Below, one piece after another: positions 15,840 through 24,716 of a stretch of DNA of 64,000 nt. Below the pieces are notes generated by a model, which saw only the letters and a list, made by a program, of their open reading frames with translations, had not been told where the DNA came from and ran no database searches. Each line of letters opens with the position of its first letter. Position 1 is the stretch's first letter. The DNA lies in contig VGLJ01000005.1 in NCBI GenBank assembly GCA_016866775.1, forward strand, positions 62,001-126,000, given 5' to 3'. A program made the position numbers and the translations under genes. The DNA comes from Candidatus Rokuibacteriota bacterium (GTDB taxonomy: Bacteria; Methylomirabilota; Methylomirabilia; Rokubacteriales; CSP1-6).

Positions 15840-17066
15840 ATGGCTGATTCCAAGCCGGCGGCGCTCCAGGCCGCCGGACCGGTCCTCGCCGCCGAGGTAG
15901 GCTCCCGGGCGCGACCGAACGTCAAGCTCATCGGTCTGCTCGCGCTCGGTCACCTCGTCATCGACGTGAACGGCGGCGCGCTCTCCGCGCTCTTGCCGTT
16001 CCTCAAGGACGCGCACGGCCTCAGCTACGCGCAGGCGGCGACGATCGTGCTCGTGTCGACGCTGACGTCGTCGATCATCCAGCCGCTCTTCGGCTACCTC
16101 TCGGATCAGACCGGGCGGCGCTGGCTGCTGCCGGTGTCGATCGCGCTCGCCGGGCTCGGCTTCGGGCTCACCGGCGTCGCGCCGAGCTACGCCGCCATCC
16201 TGGCGCTCGTCGTGCTGAGCGGCATCGGCACCGCCGCGTTTCATCCCGAGGGCTACAAGACCGCGACGGGTGTCGCGGGCCCGAAGAAGGCGACGGCGAT
16301 CGGCTGGTTCTCGCTCGGCGGCAACGTCGGCTTCGCGCTCGGGCCGCCGGTGATGACGGTGCTCGTCATGAGCCTCGGCGTGGCGGGGACGCTCGGACTG
16401 CTGGCCCCCACGCTGGTGACCGCAGCGCTCTTCGCGATGATGCTGCCGCTCATCGCCCGGACGAGCGCGGCGCCGCGCCCGGCGGTCGCGTCGGCGCGTG
16501 CCGGCGTCAACATGCCGCGCGCGATGGCGCTGCTCATGCTCGTGGTGACGCTGCGCTCGTGGTCCACGCTCGGGTTCACGACGTTCGTACCGTTCTTCTA
16601 CATCGACGTCCTGAAGCAGGACCCGCGGCTCATCGGCCCGCTGCTCTTCGTGTTCCTCGGCAGCGGCGCGCTCGGCAGCGTGTTCGGCGGGCCCATCGCC
16701 GATCGCCTCGGCGCGCGCGCGTTCACCCGGTGGGTGCTCCTGGCGGCGCTGCCGTTCGGCGTCCTGTTCATGCTCACCGACGGGATCGTGCGCTTCGTGA
16801 TGCTCGGGATCTTCGGCGCGATCCTCACGGCGAGCTTCTCGGTGTCCGTGGTCCTCGCGCAGGCGTATCTGCCGAAGAACGCGGGCATGGCGTCGGGTCT
16901 CATCGTCGGGTTCGCCGTCGGCACCGGCGGGCTCGCCGTCACGCTGCTCGGCGTCGTGGCCGACCACTATGGTGTCGCGACGGCGTTGTGGATCAGCGCG
17001 CTGATGCCGCTCGCCGGCTTCGCGGCCGCGCGCACGCTGCCCGCGCCGCGCGCTTTCGCCCAGTGA
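15840..17066 (+). CDS. MFS transporter, fosmidomycin-resistance (Fsr)-like
   Basis: Major-facilitator protein of 408 residues with twelve predicted helices. The Fsr-type signature GIGTAAFHPEG lies in the first half, and the loop LFGYLSDQTGRRWLLP is the MFS A-motif between helices 2 and 3. The second half begins near residue 220 after a basic linker. Members export fosmidomycin or other small acids, but most are uncharacterised, so substrate and direction are unknown. Four-base overlap with the downstream tRNA methyltransferase gene is probably incidental operon packing. Confidence 0.8.
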   Translation: MADSKPAALQAAGPVLAAEVGSRARPNVKLIGLLALGHLVIDVNGGALSALLPFLKDAHGLSYAQAATIVLVSTLTSSIIQPLFGYLSDQTGRRWLLPVSIALAGLGFGLTGVAPSYAAILALVVLSGIGTAAFHPEGYKTATGVAGPKKATAIGWFSLGGNVGFALGPPVMTVLVMSLGVAGTLGLLAPTLVTAALFAMMLPLIARTSAAPRPAVASARAGVNMPRAMALLMLVVTLRSWSTLGFTTFVPFFYIDVLKQDPRLIGPLLFVFLGSGALGSVFGGPIADRLGARAFTRWVLLAALPFGVLFMLTDGIVRFVMLGIFGAILTASFSVSVVLAQAYLPKNAGMASGLIVGFAVGTGGLAVTLLGVVADHYGVATALWISALMPLAGFAAARTLPAPRAFAQ

Positions 17067-17908
17067 AAGACGCGACGGCGCTCCAGGACGGCGAGCAGAT
17101 CCTGCTCATCGACCAGCGCGGGAAGCGCCACCTCATCTTCCTGCGCAAGTCGGAGACGTTTCACTCCGACCGCGGCTGGGTGCCGCACGACGCGATCATC
17201 GGGCAGCCCGAAGGCAGCTGGGTGCGGAGCTCGATGGGGCTGCGCTACATCGCCGTGCGTCCCACGCTCGCCGAGTACGTGCTCGAGATGCCGCGCGGCG
17301 CGCAGGTCATCTATCCGAAGGACCTCGCGGTCATCCTCTTCTGGGCCGACATCTATCCCGGATGCCGCGTGCTCGAAGCGGGCATGGGCTCGGGCGCGCT
17401 CACGATGGCGCTGCTGCGCGCGGTCGGGCCCGACGGCCGCGTCATCACCTACGAGCAGCGCGACGAGTTCGCGCGCCGGGCGCTCGCGAACATCCACACG
17501 CGGATGGGCGAGGTCACGAACCTGATGGTGCGTCTGAGGCCCGTCGAGGACGGGCTTTCGGACGAAGACCCGGTCGACCGGGTCGTGCTCGACCTGCCGG
17601 AGCCGTGGCGGTTGACGAGCGAGCTGCCGAAGATCCTGCGGCCGGGCGGCATCTTCCTCTCGTACGTGCCGACGATCATCCAGTCGCACCAGACGTCGGA
17701 GGCCTTGCGGCGCGATCGGCACTGGGCGCTCGTCGAGACGTTCGAGACGCTCTTCCGTCCGTGGAACATCGAAGGGCAATCGGTGCGGCCGTTCCACCGC
17801 ATGGTCGCGCACACCGGGTTCATCACGGTCGCGCGACGGGTCGCGCCGGAGGAGCACGACGCGACGCCGCCGGGCGGGGTGATCCGCCGCGAGGACGAGG
17901 AGGAGTAG
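17063..17908 (+). CDS. trmI: tRNA (adenine-58-N1)-methyltransferase
   Basis: SAM-dependent methyltransferase of 281 residues that makes m1A58 in tRNA. The N-terminal beta domain is followed by the diagnostic block QVIYPKDLAVILFWADIYPG, SAM motif I VLEAGMGSGALTMALL, the acidic loop VITYEQRDEFARRALANI and motif IV VVLDLPEPW. GTG start at 17063 overlaps the MFS stop. Single TrmI proteins of this size are typical of actinobacteria, Thermus and related groups. Confidence 0.9.
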   Translation: MKDATALQDGEQILLIDQRGKRHLIFLRKSETFHSDRGWVPHDAIIGQPEGSWVRSSMGLRYIAVRPTLAEYVLEMPRGAQVIYPKDLAVILFWADIYPGCRVLEAGMGSGALTMALLRAVGPDGRVITYEQRDEFARRALANIHTRMGEVTNLMVRLRPVEDGLSDEDPVDRVVLDLPEPWRLTSELPKILRPGGIFLSYVPTIIQSHQTSEALRRDRHWALVETFETLFRPWNIEGQSVRPFHRMVAHTGFITVARRVAPEEHDATPPGGVIRREDEEE

Positions 17909-17917
17909 GGGCTCACG

Positions 17918-19816
17918 ATGATCACGCTCATGCGCCAGTACCGGCGCGTTCTGCAGGTCGGTCTGCTCGTCGTCATCGCCGCGTTCGTCATCACCTCGGT
18001 GGTCGTGTCCGGCTCCAACACGTTTCGCGGCGACGTCCCCGCCGACAGCGTGGCGACCGTCAACGGCGAGACGATCCCGGCCGATCGATTTCAGCGCCGT
18101 TACCAGGCGTATCTCGACGCATACGCGCAGGTCTATCGCGATCGCTTCACCCCCGAGCTCGCCGAACGGATGGGGCTGCCGCAGCAGGTCGTGAACGACC
18201 TCGTGCAGGAAACGCTCGTCGTTCAGCGCGCGCGCGCCGAAGGCCTGGAGGTCACGGACGTCGAGCTCAACGCGCAGATCCAGGCCATTCCGGCGTTCCA
18301 GGAGAACGGCCGCTTCACGATCAAGCGCTACCACGAGTTTCTGAGGCGCCGGGGACTCGGCGCGACCGCGTTCGAGGCCGACGTGCGCCGCGAGCTCACG
18401 CGCATGAAGGCCGAGACCACGATCCGGAGCGGCGTGAAGGTCGCCGAGTCGGAGGTCGAGCAGGCGTGGCGGCTCCGCAACGAAGGCGTGCGCGCGTCGT
18501 GGGCGCTGGTCGAGGTCACGCCGCTGATCGCCGGCGTGCAGGTCACCGACGCGGAGCTCGAGACGTACCTCAAGGCCCACGAGTCGGAGTACCGGCAGCC
18601 GGAGCGGCGGAAGGTCACGTACGTGCTGATCCCGATCCGGGACTACATCAAGCCGGTCTCGGAGGCGGACATCGAGAAGTTCTACACGGAGCGCGGCGGC
18701 GAGTTCGAGAAGCCGCCGCAAGTGCGGGCGGCGCACGTGCTCGTGCGCATTCCCGACACCGGCGGCAGCGAGGCCGAAGACAAGGCGCGCACGAAGATCG
18801 TCGACGTCATCAAGCGCGCGAAGGCCGGCGAGGACTTCGCGAAGCTCGCGCGCGAGATCTCCGAGGATCCCGGCTCCAAGGCCAACGGCGGCGATCTCGG
18901 CCTCGTGCGCAAGGGCGAGATGGTGCCGCAGTTCGAGCAGGCGGCGTTCGCGATGAAAGCCGGCGAGATCTCCGCCGAGCCCGTCCGCACGCCGTTCGGC
19001 TGGCACGCGATCAAGGTCACGGAAGTCCAGCCCGGCGGGAAGACGCCGCTGAAGGACGTCATCGGGCAGATCCGCGATCGCCTCAGCGCCGAGGCCGCCG
19101 ATCGCGCGGCCAAGGCCAAGGCCGACGAGGTGCGCGCGAAGCTGCAGGGCGCCGCGGACTTCGGCGCGGAAGCGAAGACGCTCGGGCTGAGCCCGCTCGA
19201 CACGACGTTGCCCAGGATCGATCCCGCGCCCGGCGCTCCGTCGGACGTGATGGCGGACACCGCGTTCGCGCTCGCGCCCGACGGCGTCTCGGCGCCGGTG
19301 AAGACGCCGGCCGGCTGGATCGTGATGAAGGGCCGCGAGACGCTGCCGGCGGCCGTGCCGCCGCTCGCCGAGATCAAGGACCGCGTGAGCGCCGCGCTCA
19401 AGCGCGAGCGCGCGGAAGGCGTCGCGCTCGAGCGCGCGAAGCAGCTCACGACCGAAGCGAAGGCCGGCGACTTCGCGGCGGCGGCGAAGAAGGCCGGGGC
19501 GACGACGGGCGAGACGCCGCGGTTCTCGCTGCAAAATCCGGCTTCGAGCATTCCGGGCGACGCGATGCTGAAGGCGTTCCAGACGCCGCTCGGCGGCACG
19601 ACCGATCCCGTGAAGACGCAGCAGGGCTTCTACGTGATGAAGGTGCTCGAGCGCACGCCGGCCGAGCCGGGCGGCTTCGCCGCCGACAAGGAGCGCGTCA
19701 CGCGCGAGGTGCTCTCGCAGAAGCAGAGCCAGGCGTGGCAGGCGTGGATCGAGGCCGCGCGCACCGGCGCCAAGATCGACGTCGCGCCGAAGCCGCCCGC
19801 GCCGCGCCGCGGCTAG
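17918..19816 (+). CDS. Membrane-anchored peptidyl-prolyl isomerase, PpiD/SurA-like
   Basis: Periplasmic foldase of 632 residues anchored by one N-terminal helix ([20 protein letters not shown]), followed by a SurA-N-type chaperone region beginning [21 protein letters not shown] parvulin domain lies at about residues 268-370 ([42 protein letters not shown]). A second, degenerate parvulin-like segment appears from about residue 440. The size and anchor match PpiD, which helps newly exported proteins fold at the translocon. An 8-nt gap precedes it. Confidence 0.85.
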   Translation: MITLMRQYRRVLQVGLLVVIAAFVITSVVVSGSNTFRGDVPADSVATVNGETIPADRFQRRYQAYLDAYAQVYRDRFTPELAERMGLPQQVVNDLVQETLVVQRARAEGLEVTDVELNAQIQAIPAFQENGRFTIKRYHEFLRRRGLGATAFEADVRRELTRMKAETTIRSGVKVAESEVEQAWRLRNEGVRASWALVEVTPLIAGVQVTDAELETYLKAHESEYRQPERRKVTYVLIPIRDYIKPVSEADIEKFYTERGGEFEKPPQVRAAHVLVRIPDTGGSEAEDKARTKIVDVIKRAKAGEDFAKLAREISEDPGSKANGGDLGLVRKGEMVPQFEQAAFAMKAGEISAEPVRTPFGWHAIKVTEVQPGGKTPLKDVIGQIRDRLSAEAADRAAKAKADEVRAKLQGAADFGAEAKTLGLSPLDTTLPRIDPAPGAPSDVMADTAFALAPDGVSAPVKTPAGWIVMKGRETLPAAVPPLAEIKDRVSAALKRERAEGVALERAKQLTTEAKAGDFAAAAKKAGATTGETPRFSLQNPASSIPGDAMLKAFQTPLGGTTDPVKTQQGFYVMKVLERTPAEPGGFAADKERVTREVLSQKQSQAWQAWIEAARTGAKIDVAPKPPAPRRG

Positions 19817-19827
19817 CGCCGGCCCCG

Positions 19828-20265
19828 ATGTACCTGGACGACTTCAAGGCCGGCGACGAGTTCCATTCCGCCGGCATCACCGTCACCGAAGCACAGATCA
19901 TCGATTTCGCGCTGCGGTTCGATCCGCAGCCGATCCATCTCGACGTCACCGCCGCGGTCGCGGGGCCCTTCGGCGGCCTCATCGCGAGCGGCTTTCACAC
20001 CGCCGCGCTGACGTTTCGTCTGTTCTGGCAGACGGGGACCCTCGGCGCGGAGAGCCTCGGCTCGCCGGGTCTCGAGGAGCTGCGTTGGCTCAAGCCGGTC
20101 CGTCCCGGCGACACGCTGCGCGTCGTCGCGAAGGTCGTGGAGGTGAGGCGCTCGACGTCGAAGCCCGACCGCGGCGTGGTCAGGATGGCGTACACGACGC
20201 TCAATCAGCACGGCGACGCGGTGATGACGCTCGTCGGGAATCAGCTCGTCAAAGCCCGCGGCTGA
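19828..20265 (+). CDS. MaoC-family hotdog dehydratase
   Basis: Single hotdog protein of 145 residues. The MaoC hydratase motif appears as FALRFDPQPIHLDV, with the catalytic Asp/His pair, followed by GGLIASGFHTAALTFRLFWQ. Probable enoyl-CoA hydratase; the substrate is unknown. It starts 11 nt after the PpiD-like gene. Two other free-standing MaoC proteins occur in the window (27736, 54273), so these are not redundant copies of one operon. Confidence 0.78.
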   Translation: MYLDDFKAGDEFHSAGITVTEAQIIDFALRFDPQPIHLDVTAAVAGPFGGLIASGFHTAALTFRLFWQTGTLGAESLGSPGLEELRWLKPVRPGDTLRVVAKVVEVRRSTSKPDRGVVRMAYTTLNQHGDAVMTLVGNQLVKARG

Positions 20266-20292
20266 GGCTCCGGGGCCCCCGAGGCGCCGTGT

Positions 20293-20298
20293 TAACGT
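20293..20298 (+). promoter_or_regulatory. -10 box of greA, leaderless arrangement
   Basis: TAACGT followed by AACGCC and then the ATG at 20305, so the predicted transcript starts at or next to the start codon. The same AACGCC spacer follows the -10 box at 53164. Confidence 0.4.
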
Positions 20299-20304
20299 AA
20301 CGCC

Positions 20305-20790
20305 ATGTCCGTGCAGCGCACCCCGATGACGCGCCCCGGCTACGAGAAGCTCAGCGCCGAGCTCGATCGGCTCAAGCGCGTCGACCGGCCGGCCATCGTG
20401 AAGGCCATCGCGGAAGCGCGCGCGCACGGCGACCTCAGCGAGAACGCGGAGTATCATGCCGCCCGCGAGAAGCAGGGCTTCATCGAGGGACGCATCAACG
20501 AGCTCGAGGCCAAGGTGGGCGGCGCCGAGGTGATCGATCCGCCGACGGGCGGCGAGCGCATCACGTTCGGCTCCTCCGTGCTCCTCGAGGACGAAGGCGG
20601 CAAGGAAGTGCGCTACCAGATCGTCGGCTCCGACGAAGCCGAGCCGGCGAACGGGCGGATCTCGATCCTCTCGCCGCTCGCGCGCACGCTGATCGGCAAG
20701 CGCGTCGGCGAGACCGTGACCGCGCAGCTGCCCGGCGGCAAGAAAACCTTCGACGTGTTGCAGGTGAACTTCCCATGGCCCACGCCGTAG
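20305..20790 (+). CDS. greA: Transcription elongation factor GreA
   Basis: GreA/GreB family cleavage factor of 161 residues that rescues backtracked RNA polymerase. N-terminal coiled coil with the conserved tip [20 protein letters not shown], containing the DLSENAEY acidic tip. C-terminal FKBP-like domain with [20 protein letters not shown] and the closing strand TFDVLQVNF. Normal length. The last 16 nt overlap the following hydrolase gene. Confidence 0.95.
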   Translation: MSVQRTPMTRPGYEKLSAELDRLKRVDRPAIVKAIAEARAHGDLSENAEYHAAREKQGFIEGRINELEAKVGGAEVIDPPTGGERITFGSSVLLEDEGGKEVRYQIVGSDEAEPANGRISILSPLARTLIGKRVGETVTAQLPGGKKTFDVLQVNFPWPTP

Positions 20791-21662
20791 TCAACGGAGT
20801 CCGGCTGTACTACGAGGAGGCGGGGCAGGGCCTCCCGATGATCTTCGTTCACGAGTTCGCGGGCGAGGCCGCGAGCTGGGCGCCGCAGATGCGGTTCTTC
20901 TCGCGGCGCTACCGCGTGATCGCGTACAACGCCCGCGGCTATCCGCCGTCGGACGTGCCCGAGGATGAGGCCGCGTACTCGCAGCAGCAGGCGGCGGACG
21001 ACATCCGCGGGATGCTCGACGCGCTGAGGATCGACAAGGCGCACGTCGTCGGCCTGTCGATGGGCGGCTACGCGACGCTGCACTTCGGGCTCACGTATCC
21101 CACTCGCGCGCTGTCACTCGTGGTCGCGGGCGCGGGCTACGGCTCGAAGGTCGAGGAGCGCGAGGGCTTCAAGCGCGACTCCGCCACCATCGTGGAGCGC
21201 TTCGAGCGCGAGGGCATGGCGAAGGTGGCCGAGACGTACTCGATGGGGCCGACGCGCGTGCAGTTCCGCGACAAGGACCCGCTCGGCTGGCAGGAGTTCC
21301 GCGACCTGCTGGCGAAGCAGTCGGCGAAGGGCCACGCGCTGACGATGCGCGGTGTCCAGATGCAGCGGCCGTCGGTCTACGAGCTCACCGACCGCATGGC
21401 GAAGCTCGAGGTGCCGACGCTCGTCATGACGGGCGACGAGGACGAGCCGTGCCTCGAGCCCTCGATCCACATGAAGCGCACGATCCCGACGGCCGGGCTC
21501 GTGATCCTCCCGAAGGCCGGACATACCATCAACCTCGAGGACCCCGACGCGTTCAACCGGGCCGTGCTCGACTTCGTCGCCGCGGTGGACGCGGGACGCT
21601 GGGCGCGGCGCAACCCGGACTCGATCAGCAGCTCGGCGATCCTCCAAACCAGGAAACCATGA
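20775..21662 (+). CDS. Alpha/beta hydrolase
   Basis: Alpha/beta-hydrolase fold of 295 residues. Oxyanion strand [12 protein letters not shown], nucleophile elbow [11 protein letters not shown] with the catalytic Ser, acid residue in [10 protein letters not shown] and catalytic His in [12 protein letters not shown]. Could be an esterase, a lactonase or a ring-cleavage product hydrolase. It precedes and is coupled (ATGA) to a class III CoA-transferase gene, which suggests work on a small carboxylic substrate. ATG 20775 overlaps greA by 16 nt. Confidence 0.8.
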   Translation: MAHAVVNGVRLYYEEAGQGLPMIFVHEFAGEAASWAPQMRFFSRRYRVIAYNARGYPPSDVPEDEAAYSQQQAADDIRGMLDALRIDKAHVVGLSMGGYATLHFGLTYPTRALSLVVAGAGYGSKVEEREGFKRDSATIVERFEREGMAKVAETYSMGPTRVQFRDKDPLGWQEFRDLLAKQSAKGHALTMRGVQMQRPSVYELTDRMAKLEVPTLVMTGDEDEPCLEPSIHMKRTIPTAGLVILPKAGHTINLEDPDAFNRAVLDFVAAVDAGRWARRNPDSISSSAILQTRKP

Positions 21663-22825
21663 CACTTCCGCTCGACGGCGTCTCGATCATCGACCTCACG
21701 CGCGCGCGCGCCGGGCCCACCGCCGTGCGCCAGCTCGCCGACATGGGCGCTTCCGTCATCAAGGTGGAGTCGCGCGACGATCCCGACCAGACGTTCGCGC
21801 GCCACGGGTTCGACTTCCAGAACCTCCACCGCAACAAGCGCTCGCTCACGCTCGATCTGAAGAAGCCGGAGGGCGTGGCGATCCTCAAGAAGCTGGTGGC
21901 GAAGGTGGACGTGGTCGTCGAGAACTACCGGCCGGACGTGAAGCGCCGGCTGGGGATCGATTACGAGACGCTGTCGGCGATCAATCCGCGCCTGATCTAC
22001 GGGTCGATCTCCGGGTTCGGTCAGTCTGGTCCGTATCGCGATCGTCCGGGCTACGACCAGATCGCGCAGGGGCTCGGCGGGCTGATGTCGATCACCGGCC
22101 TGCCGGGGCAAGGCCCGGTGCGCGTCGGCATTCCCATCGCCGACCTCACCGCGGGCATCTTCCTCGCGCAGGGCATTCTCGTCGCGCTCTACGAGCGCAC
22201 GAAGTCCGGCAAGGGGCAGTGGGTGCACACCTCGCTCCTCGAAGCGCAGGTGACGATGCTCGACTTCCAGGCGGCGCGCTGGCTCATCGGCAAGGAGATT
22301 CCGCCCCAGGCCGGCAACGATCACCCGACCGGCATTCCGACGGGCGTCTTCAAGACGAAGGACGGGTACATCAACATCGCGGCGTCAGGGCAGCAGATGT
22401 TCCGGCGGCTGTGCGAGGCGCTGGGGACCGAGCCGCTCATCGACGCCCCGCGCTTCAAGACGCCGCCCGATCGCTCGAAGAACCGCCACGAGCTCACCGC
22501 GGAGCTGGAGAAGGCGACGAGCCGGAAGACGAGCGCGGAGCTCGTCGAGGCGTTGAACAGAGCGAGCGTGCCCTCCGGCCCGATCCTCAACGTGAAGGAA
22601 GTGTTCGAGAACGAGCAGGTGCAGCATCTCGGGCTCGCCGTGCCGGTGAAGTCGCCGAAGCTCGGCGACCTGCTCGTCCAGCGCGTGCCGTCGACGCTGT
22701 CGCGGACGCCGGGCTCCGTGCGCCTGCCGACGCCCGAGGCCGGCGAGCACAACGACGAGATCCTGCGGGACCTCGGCTACAGCGCGGACGAGATCACGCG
22801 CCTGCGAAAAGAGGAGACCATTTAG
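21659..22825 (+). CDS. Class III CoA-transferase (CaiB/BaiF family)
   Basis: Family III CoA-transferase of 388 residues, which moves CoA between carboxylic acids through an aspartyl intermediate. N-terminal Rossmann segment DLTRARAGPTAVRQLADMGA with VIKVES, then NKRSLTLDLKKPEG, and SGFGQSGPYRDRPGYDQIAQ. The probable catalytic Asp is in GIPIADLTAGIFLAQG. C-terminus AGEHNDEILRDLGYSADEI is typical of the family. The substrate cannot be deduced. The gene ends 4 nt before hairpin element R3. Confidence 0.85.
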   Translation: MTLPLDGVSIIDLTRARAGPTAVRQLADMGASVIKVESRDDPDQTFARHGFDFQNLHRNKRSLTLDLKKPEGVAILKKLVAKVDVVVENYRPDVKRRLGIDYETLSAINPRLIYGSISGFGQSGPYRDRPGYDQIAQGLGGLMSITGLPGQGPVRVGIPIADLTAGIFLAQGILVALYERTKSGKGQWVHTSLLEAQVTMLDFQAARWLIGKEIPPQAGNDHPTGIPTGVFKTKDGYINIAASGQQMFRRLCEALGTEPLIDAPRFKTPPDRSKNRHELTAELEKATSRKTSAELVEALNRASVPSGPILNVKEVFENEQVQHLGLAVPVKSPKLGDLLVQRVPSTLSRTPGSVRLPTPEAGEHNDEILRDLGYSADEITRLRKEETI

Positions 22826-22829
22826 ACGT

Positions 22830-22869
22830 GGGGGCTTGGGGGTCCTCAGTTGTGGGGCCCCCATGTTCA
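22830..22869 (+). repeat. G-rich hairpin element, copy R3
   Basis: A 40-bp element that differs from the reverse complement of 40198-40237 at two positions. It contains GGGGGCTTGGGGGTCCT, then AGTTGTGGGGCCCCC and ATGTTCA. GGGGGC pairs with GCCCCC. It fills most of the gap between the CoA-transferase and CBS genes and runs directly into the CAGGGAG ribosome binding site of the latter. Confidence 0.85.
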
Positions 22870-22880
22870 GGGAGTGTGAC

Positions 22881-23405
22881 ATGAGCGAGTTCGACGACGA
22901 GTACTCCGAATCGCTCGAGACCGAGTTCCGCGAGCTCGCAGGCTCGCTCCTCGAAGACACGGTGCGGCTGCTCGCCCCCAGCGAGCCGCTGCGCCTGAAG
23001 GCGGATCAGAGCGTCGCGCGCGCGATCACCGCGATGGTCCAGAACCGCCGCGCCGCCGTGGTGATCGTCGACGAGGCCGACCGCCTCATCGGCATCTTCA
23101 CGGAGCGCGACGTGCTGACGCGCGTGATGGGCGCCGGGCGCGTCGCGCGCGACACGCTGCTGGCCGACGTGATGACGCCGGACCCGGAATCGCTCCGGCC
23201 GGACGATCGGATCGGCTACGCCATCAACCGCATGCACGCCGGCGGCTTCCGGAGCCTGCCGCTCGTGGACGAGGCACACCGGCCGATCGGCATCATCACC
23301 GTCAACGACGTCGTGCGCTGGCTGGCGGAGATCTTCCCGGAGGCCGTCCTGAACCTCCGGCCGGGGGATAAGCTCAAGAATCCCGAGCAGATAGACGCGG
23401 GCTGA
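22881..23405 (+). CDS. CBS-domain pair protein
   Basis: Protein of 174 residues consisting of a short N-terminal helix region and two CBS motifs (about residues 40-95 and 105-160): AAVVIVDEADRLIGIFTERD and FRSLPLVDEAHRPIGIITVN. CBS pairs bind adenine nucleotides and act as energy sensors. ATG 22881 is preceded by CAGGGAG at 8 nt; an upstream in-frame start at 22836 would lie inside the hairpin element and is rejected. Partner unknown. Confidence 0.85.
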   Translation: MSEFDDEYSESLETEFRELAGSLLEDTVRLLAPSEPLRLKADQSVARAITAMVQNRRAAVVIVDEADRLIGIFTERDVLTRVMGAGRVARDTLLADVMTPDPESLRPDDRIGYAINRMHAGGFRSLPLVDEAHRPIGIITVNDVVRWLAEIFPEAVLNLRPGDKLKNPEQIDAG

Positions 23406-23447
23406 GGGCTCAACTCAGCGCCCCTTCGGGCCGATAACGTGGGCGTC

Positions 23448-24320
23448 ATGTCTACCCGCGTGCGTCCTGTCATCGCCGATCTCAAGCGCCTGTCCAAGCT
23501 TCCGCCGCTGTCGCCCGTCGTCGCCCAGCTCACGGCGACGCTGAGTGGCGACGACGTGGACTTCCGCGACCTCGAGCGCATCATCCGCCGCGATCCGGTG
23601 ATCACGGCGCGAGTGATCGGCGCCGCGAACGCCGCCGCCTACGCGGGCCACGCGCCGACCACCTCGATCCACGCGTCGGTCATGCGGCTCGGCGTGCTGG
23701 CGGTGCGCCGGCTCGCGTTCCTGCTGAGCCTCTACAACGCCGTTCCGGTCGAGCCCGCGGAGCGCAAGGCGTTCTGGCGCCACAGCCTCGCGGTCGCGTA
23801 CGCCGCCGACGTCGTCACGCGCCACGTCCCGACGTGGTCGGCGGGGACGCAGATGGAACAGGCGTTCCTGGCCGCGCTGCTCCACGACCTCGGCCTCCTG
23901 GCACTCGGCCGTCACTATCCGAAGGAGAACGAGATGGTGATGGCGCGCGTGGCGGAGGATCGCGTGGCGCGCTCGCACGTCGAGCGCGAGATCTTCGGCG
24001 TCGACCACGCCGAGATCGGCGCGCGACTGGCCATGCACTGGGCGTTCCCGAAGACGATCACGCCGGTCATCGCCTGCCACCACGACTTCGCGTCGGCGCC
24101 CGAGGAGGCGCAGTGGCTCTCCGCGGTGGTCGCGCTCGCCGACGCGCTCTGCAACGAGGACGAGACCTCGGCGATGGGCGAGGGCTCGCGCGTCGGCACG
24201 ATCGAGGAGGCGATCGCGCTCCTCGGTCTGGCACCGGACGCGCTCGCCCAGATCGTGGACCAGACGCGCGCCGACTCCGCGCGTGACCTGCTCGTGCTGG
24301 AGACGATCGGCGGGTACTAG
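23448..24320 (+). CDS. HDOD-domain protein
   Basis: Signalling-type HDOD protein of 290 residues. LKRLSKLPPLSPVVAQLTAT opens the domain, followed by IIRRDPVITARVIGAANAAA and SVMRLGVLAVRRLAFLLSLY. The central FLAALLHDLGLLALGRHYP keeps an HD pair, and IACHHDFASAPEEAQWLSAV follows. HDOD proteins usually regulate chemotaxis, motility or cell cycle by protein interaction. ATG 23448 is chosen over GTG 23439. A hairpin (GCTTGAG/CTCAAGC, 24330-24351) lies just after the stop. Confidence 0.82.
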   Translation: MSTRVRPVIADLKRLSKLPPLSPVVAQLTATLSGDDVDFRDLERIIRRDPVITARVIGAANAAAYAGHAPTTSIHASVMRLGVLAVRRLAFLLSLYNAVPVEPAERKAFWRHSLAVAYAADVVTRHVPTWSAGTQMEQAFLAALLHDLGLLALGRHYPKENEMVMARVAEDRVARSHVEREIFGVDHAEIGARLAMHWAFPKTITPVIACHHDFASAPEEAQWLSAVVALADALCNEDETSAMGEGSRVGTIEEAIALLGLAPDALAQIVDQTRADSARDLLVLETIGGY

Positions 24321-24611
24321 TGTCGGGAAGCTTGAGCAAGCGTACTCAAGCGTCCGCCGCTCTTCCTCAGTCACGTACTTCAGATAGGAGAGGCTCGCCG
24401 CGACTTTCTTGAAAGTTCCCTCGCCATCTTCCGCCGCGATTACGCGGAAGGCTTTCATGTCTCCAGCTGCAGTGTCGAGGCGAATCACGCATCCCATGGC
24501 ACGAGTTACGAGCTGGAAGCGACCGACTGAGCGAATGTCGATGGGATGTGTCTGCTCAGCGCGGTACTCGTTGCCCCGCGCGGGAATCTCACCGCGACGC
24601 GATCGAGTCAA
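24321..24611 (-). pseudogene. Possible gene remnant, unknown family
   Basis: This stretch between the HDOD and DGQHR genes has visibly lower G+C than its surroundings. The minus strand reads protein-like sequence from ATG 24611: GEIPARGNEYRAEQTHPIDI, GRFQLVTRAMGCVIRLDTAA, MKAFRVIAAEDGEGTFKKVA and YLKYVTEEERRTLEYACSSF. No stop is met before it runs antisense through the HDOD gene, so the original 3' end appears to have been lost. I do not recognise the family. It could also be a chance open frame. Confidence 0.3.
24330..24351. terminator. Hairpin after the HDOD gene
   Basis: GCTTGAG (24330-24336) pairs with CTCAAGC (24345-24351) around an 8-nt loop, starting 10 nt after the HDOD stop. No T-run follows, so factor-independent termination is not assured. 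Confidence 0.35.
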
Positions 24612-24618
24612 TATTCGA

Positions 24619-24707
24619 GCGCGGGCTTTGCCCGCGCAATCCTGAGGGGAGGCAGCGACGAACCGGCGAAGCCGGTGAGGAGCGTCGGAAGGGGAGCGAA
24701 GCTCCCC
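24619..24707. repeat. Cluster of three stable hairpins
   Basis: GCGCGGGC/GCCCGCGC (24619-24637, TTT loop), ACCGGC/GCCGGT (24662-24676, GAA loop) and GGGGAGC/GCTCCCC (24691-24707, GAA loop). The middle hairpin is enclosed by CGACG (24656) and CGTCG (24683). The cluster lies directly downstream of the DGQHR gene on the minus strand and may act as terminator or RNA-stabilising end. Confidence 0.55.
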
Positions 24708-24716
24708 TCCGAGGAA

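Noticed and set aside
22836-22880. Upstream in-frame starts for the CBS gene (22836) and for the DinB gene (40215).
   Set aside because: Both would translate the hairpin element; the ATGs at 22881 and 40185 have good ribosome binding sites.
24409-24645. Plus-strand 78-codon frame in the gap between HDOD and DGQHR genes.
   Set aside because: The minus strand reads more protein-like, the plus frame has biased composition and no ribosome binding site.
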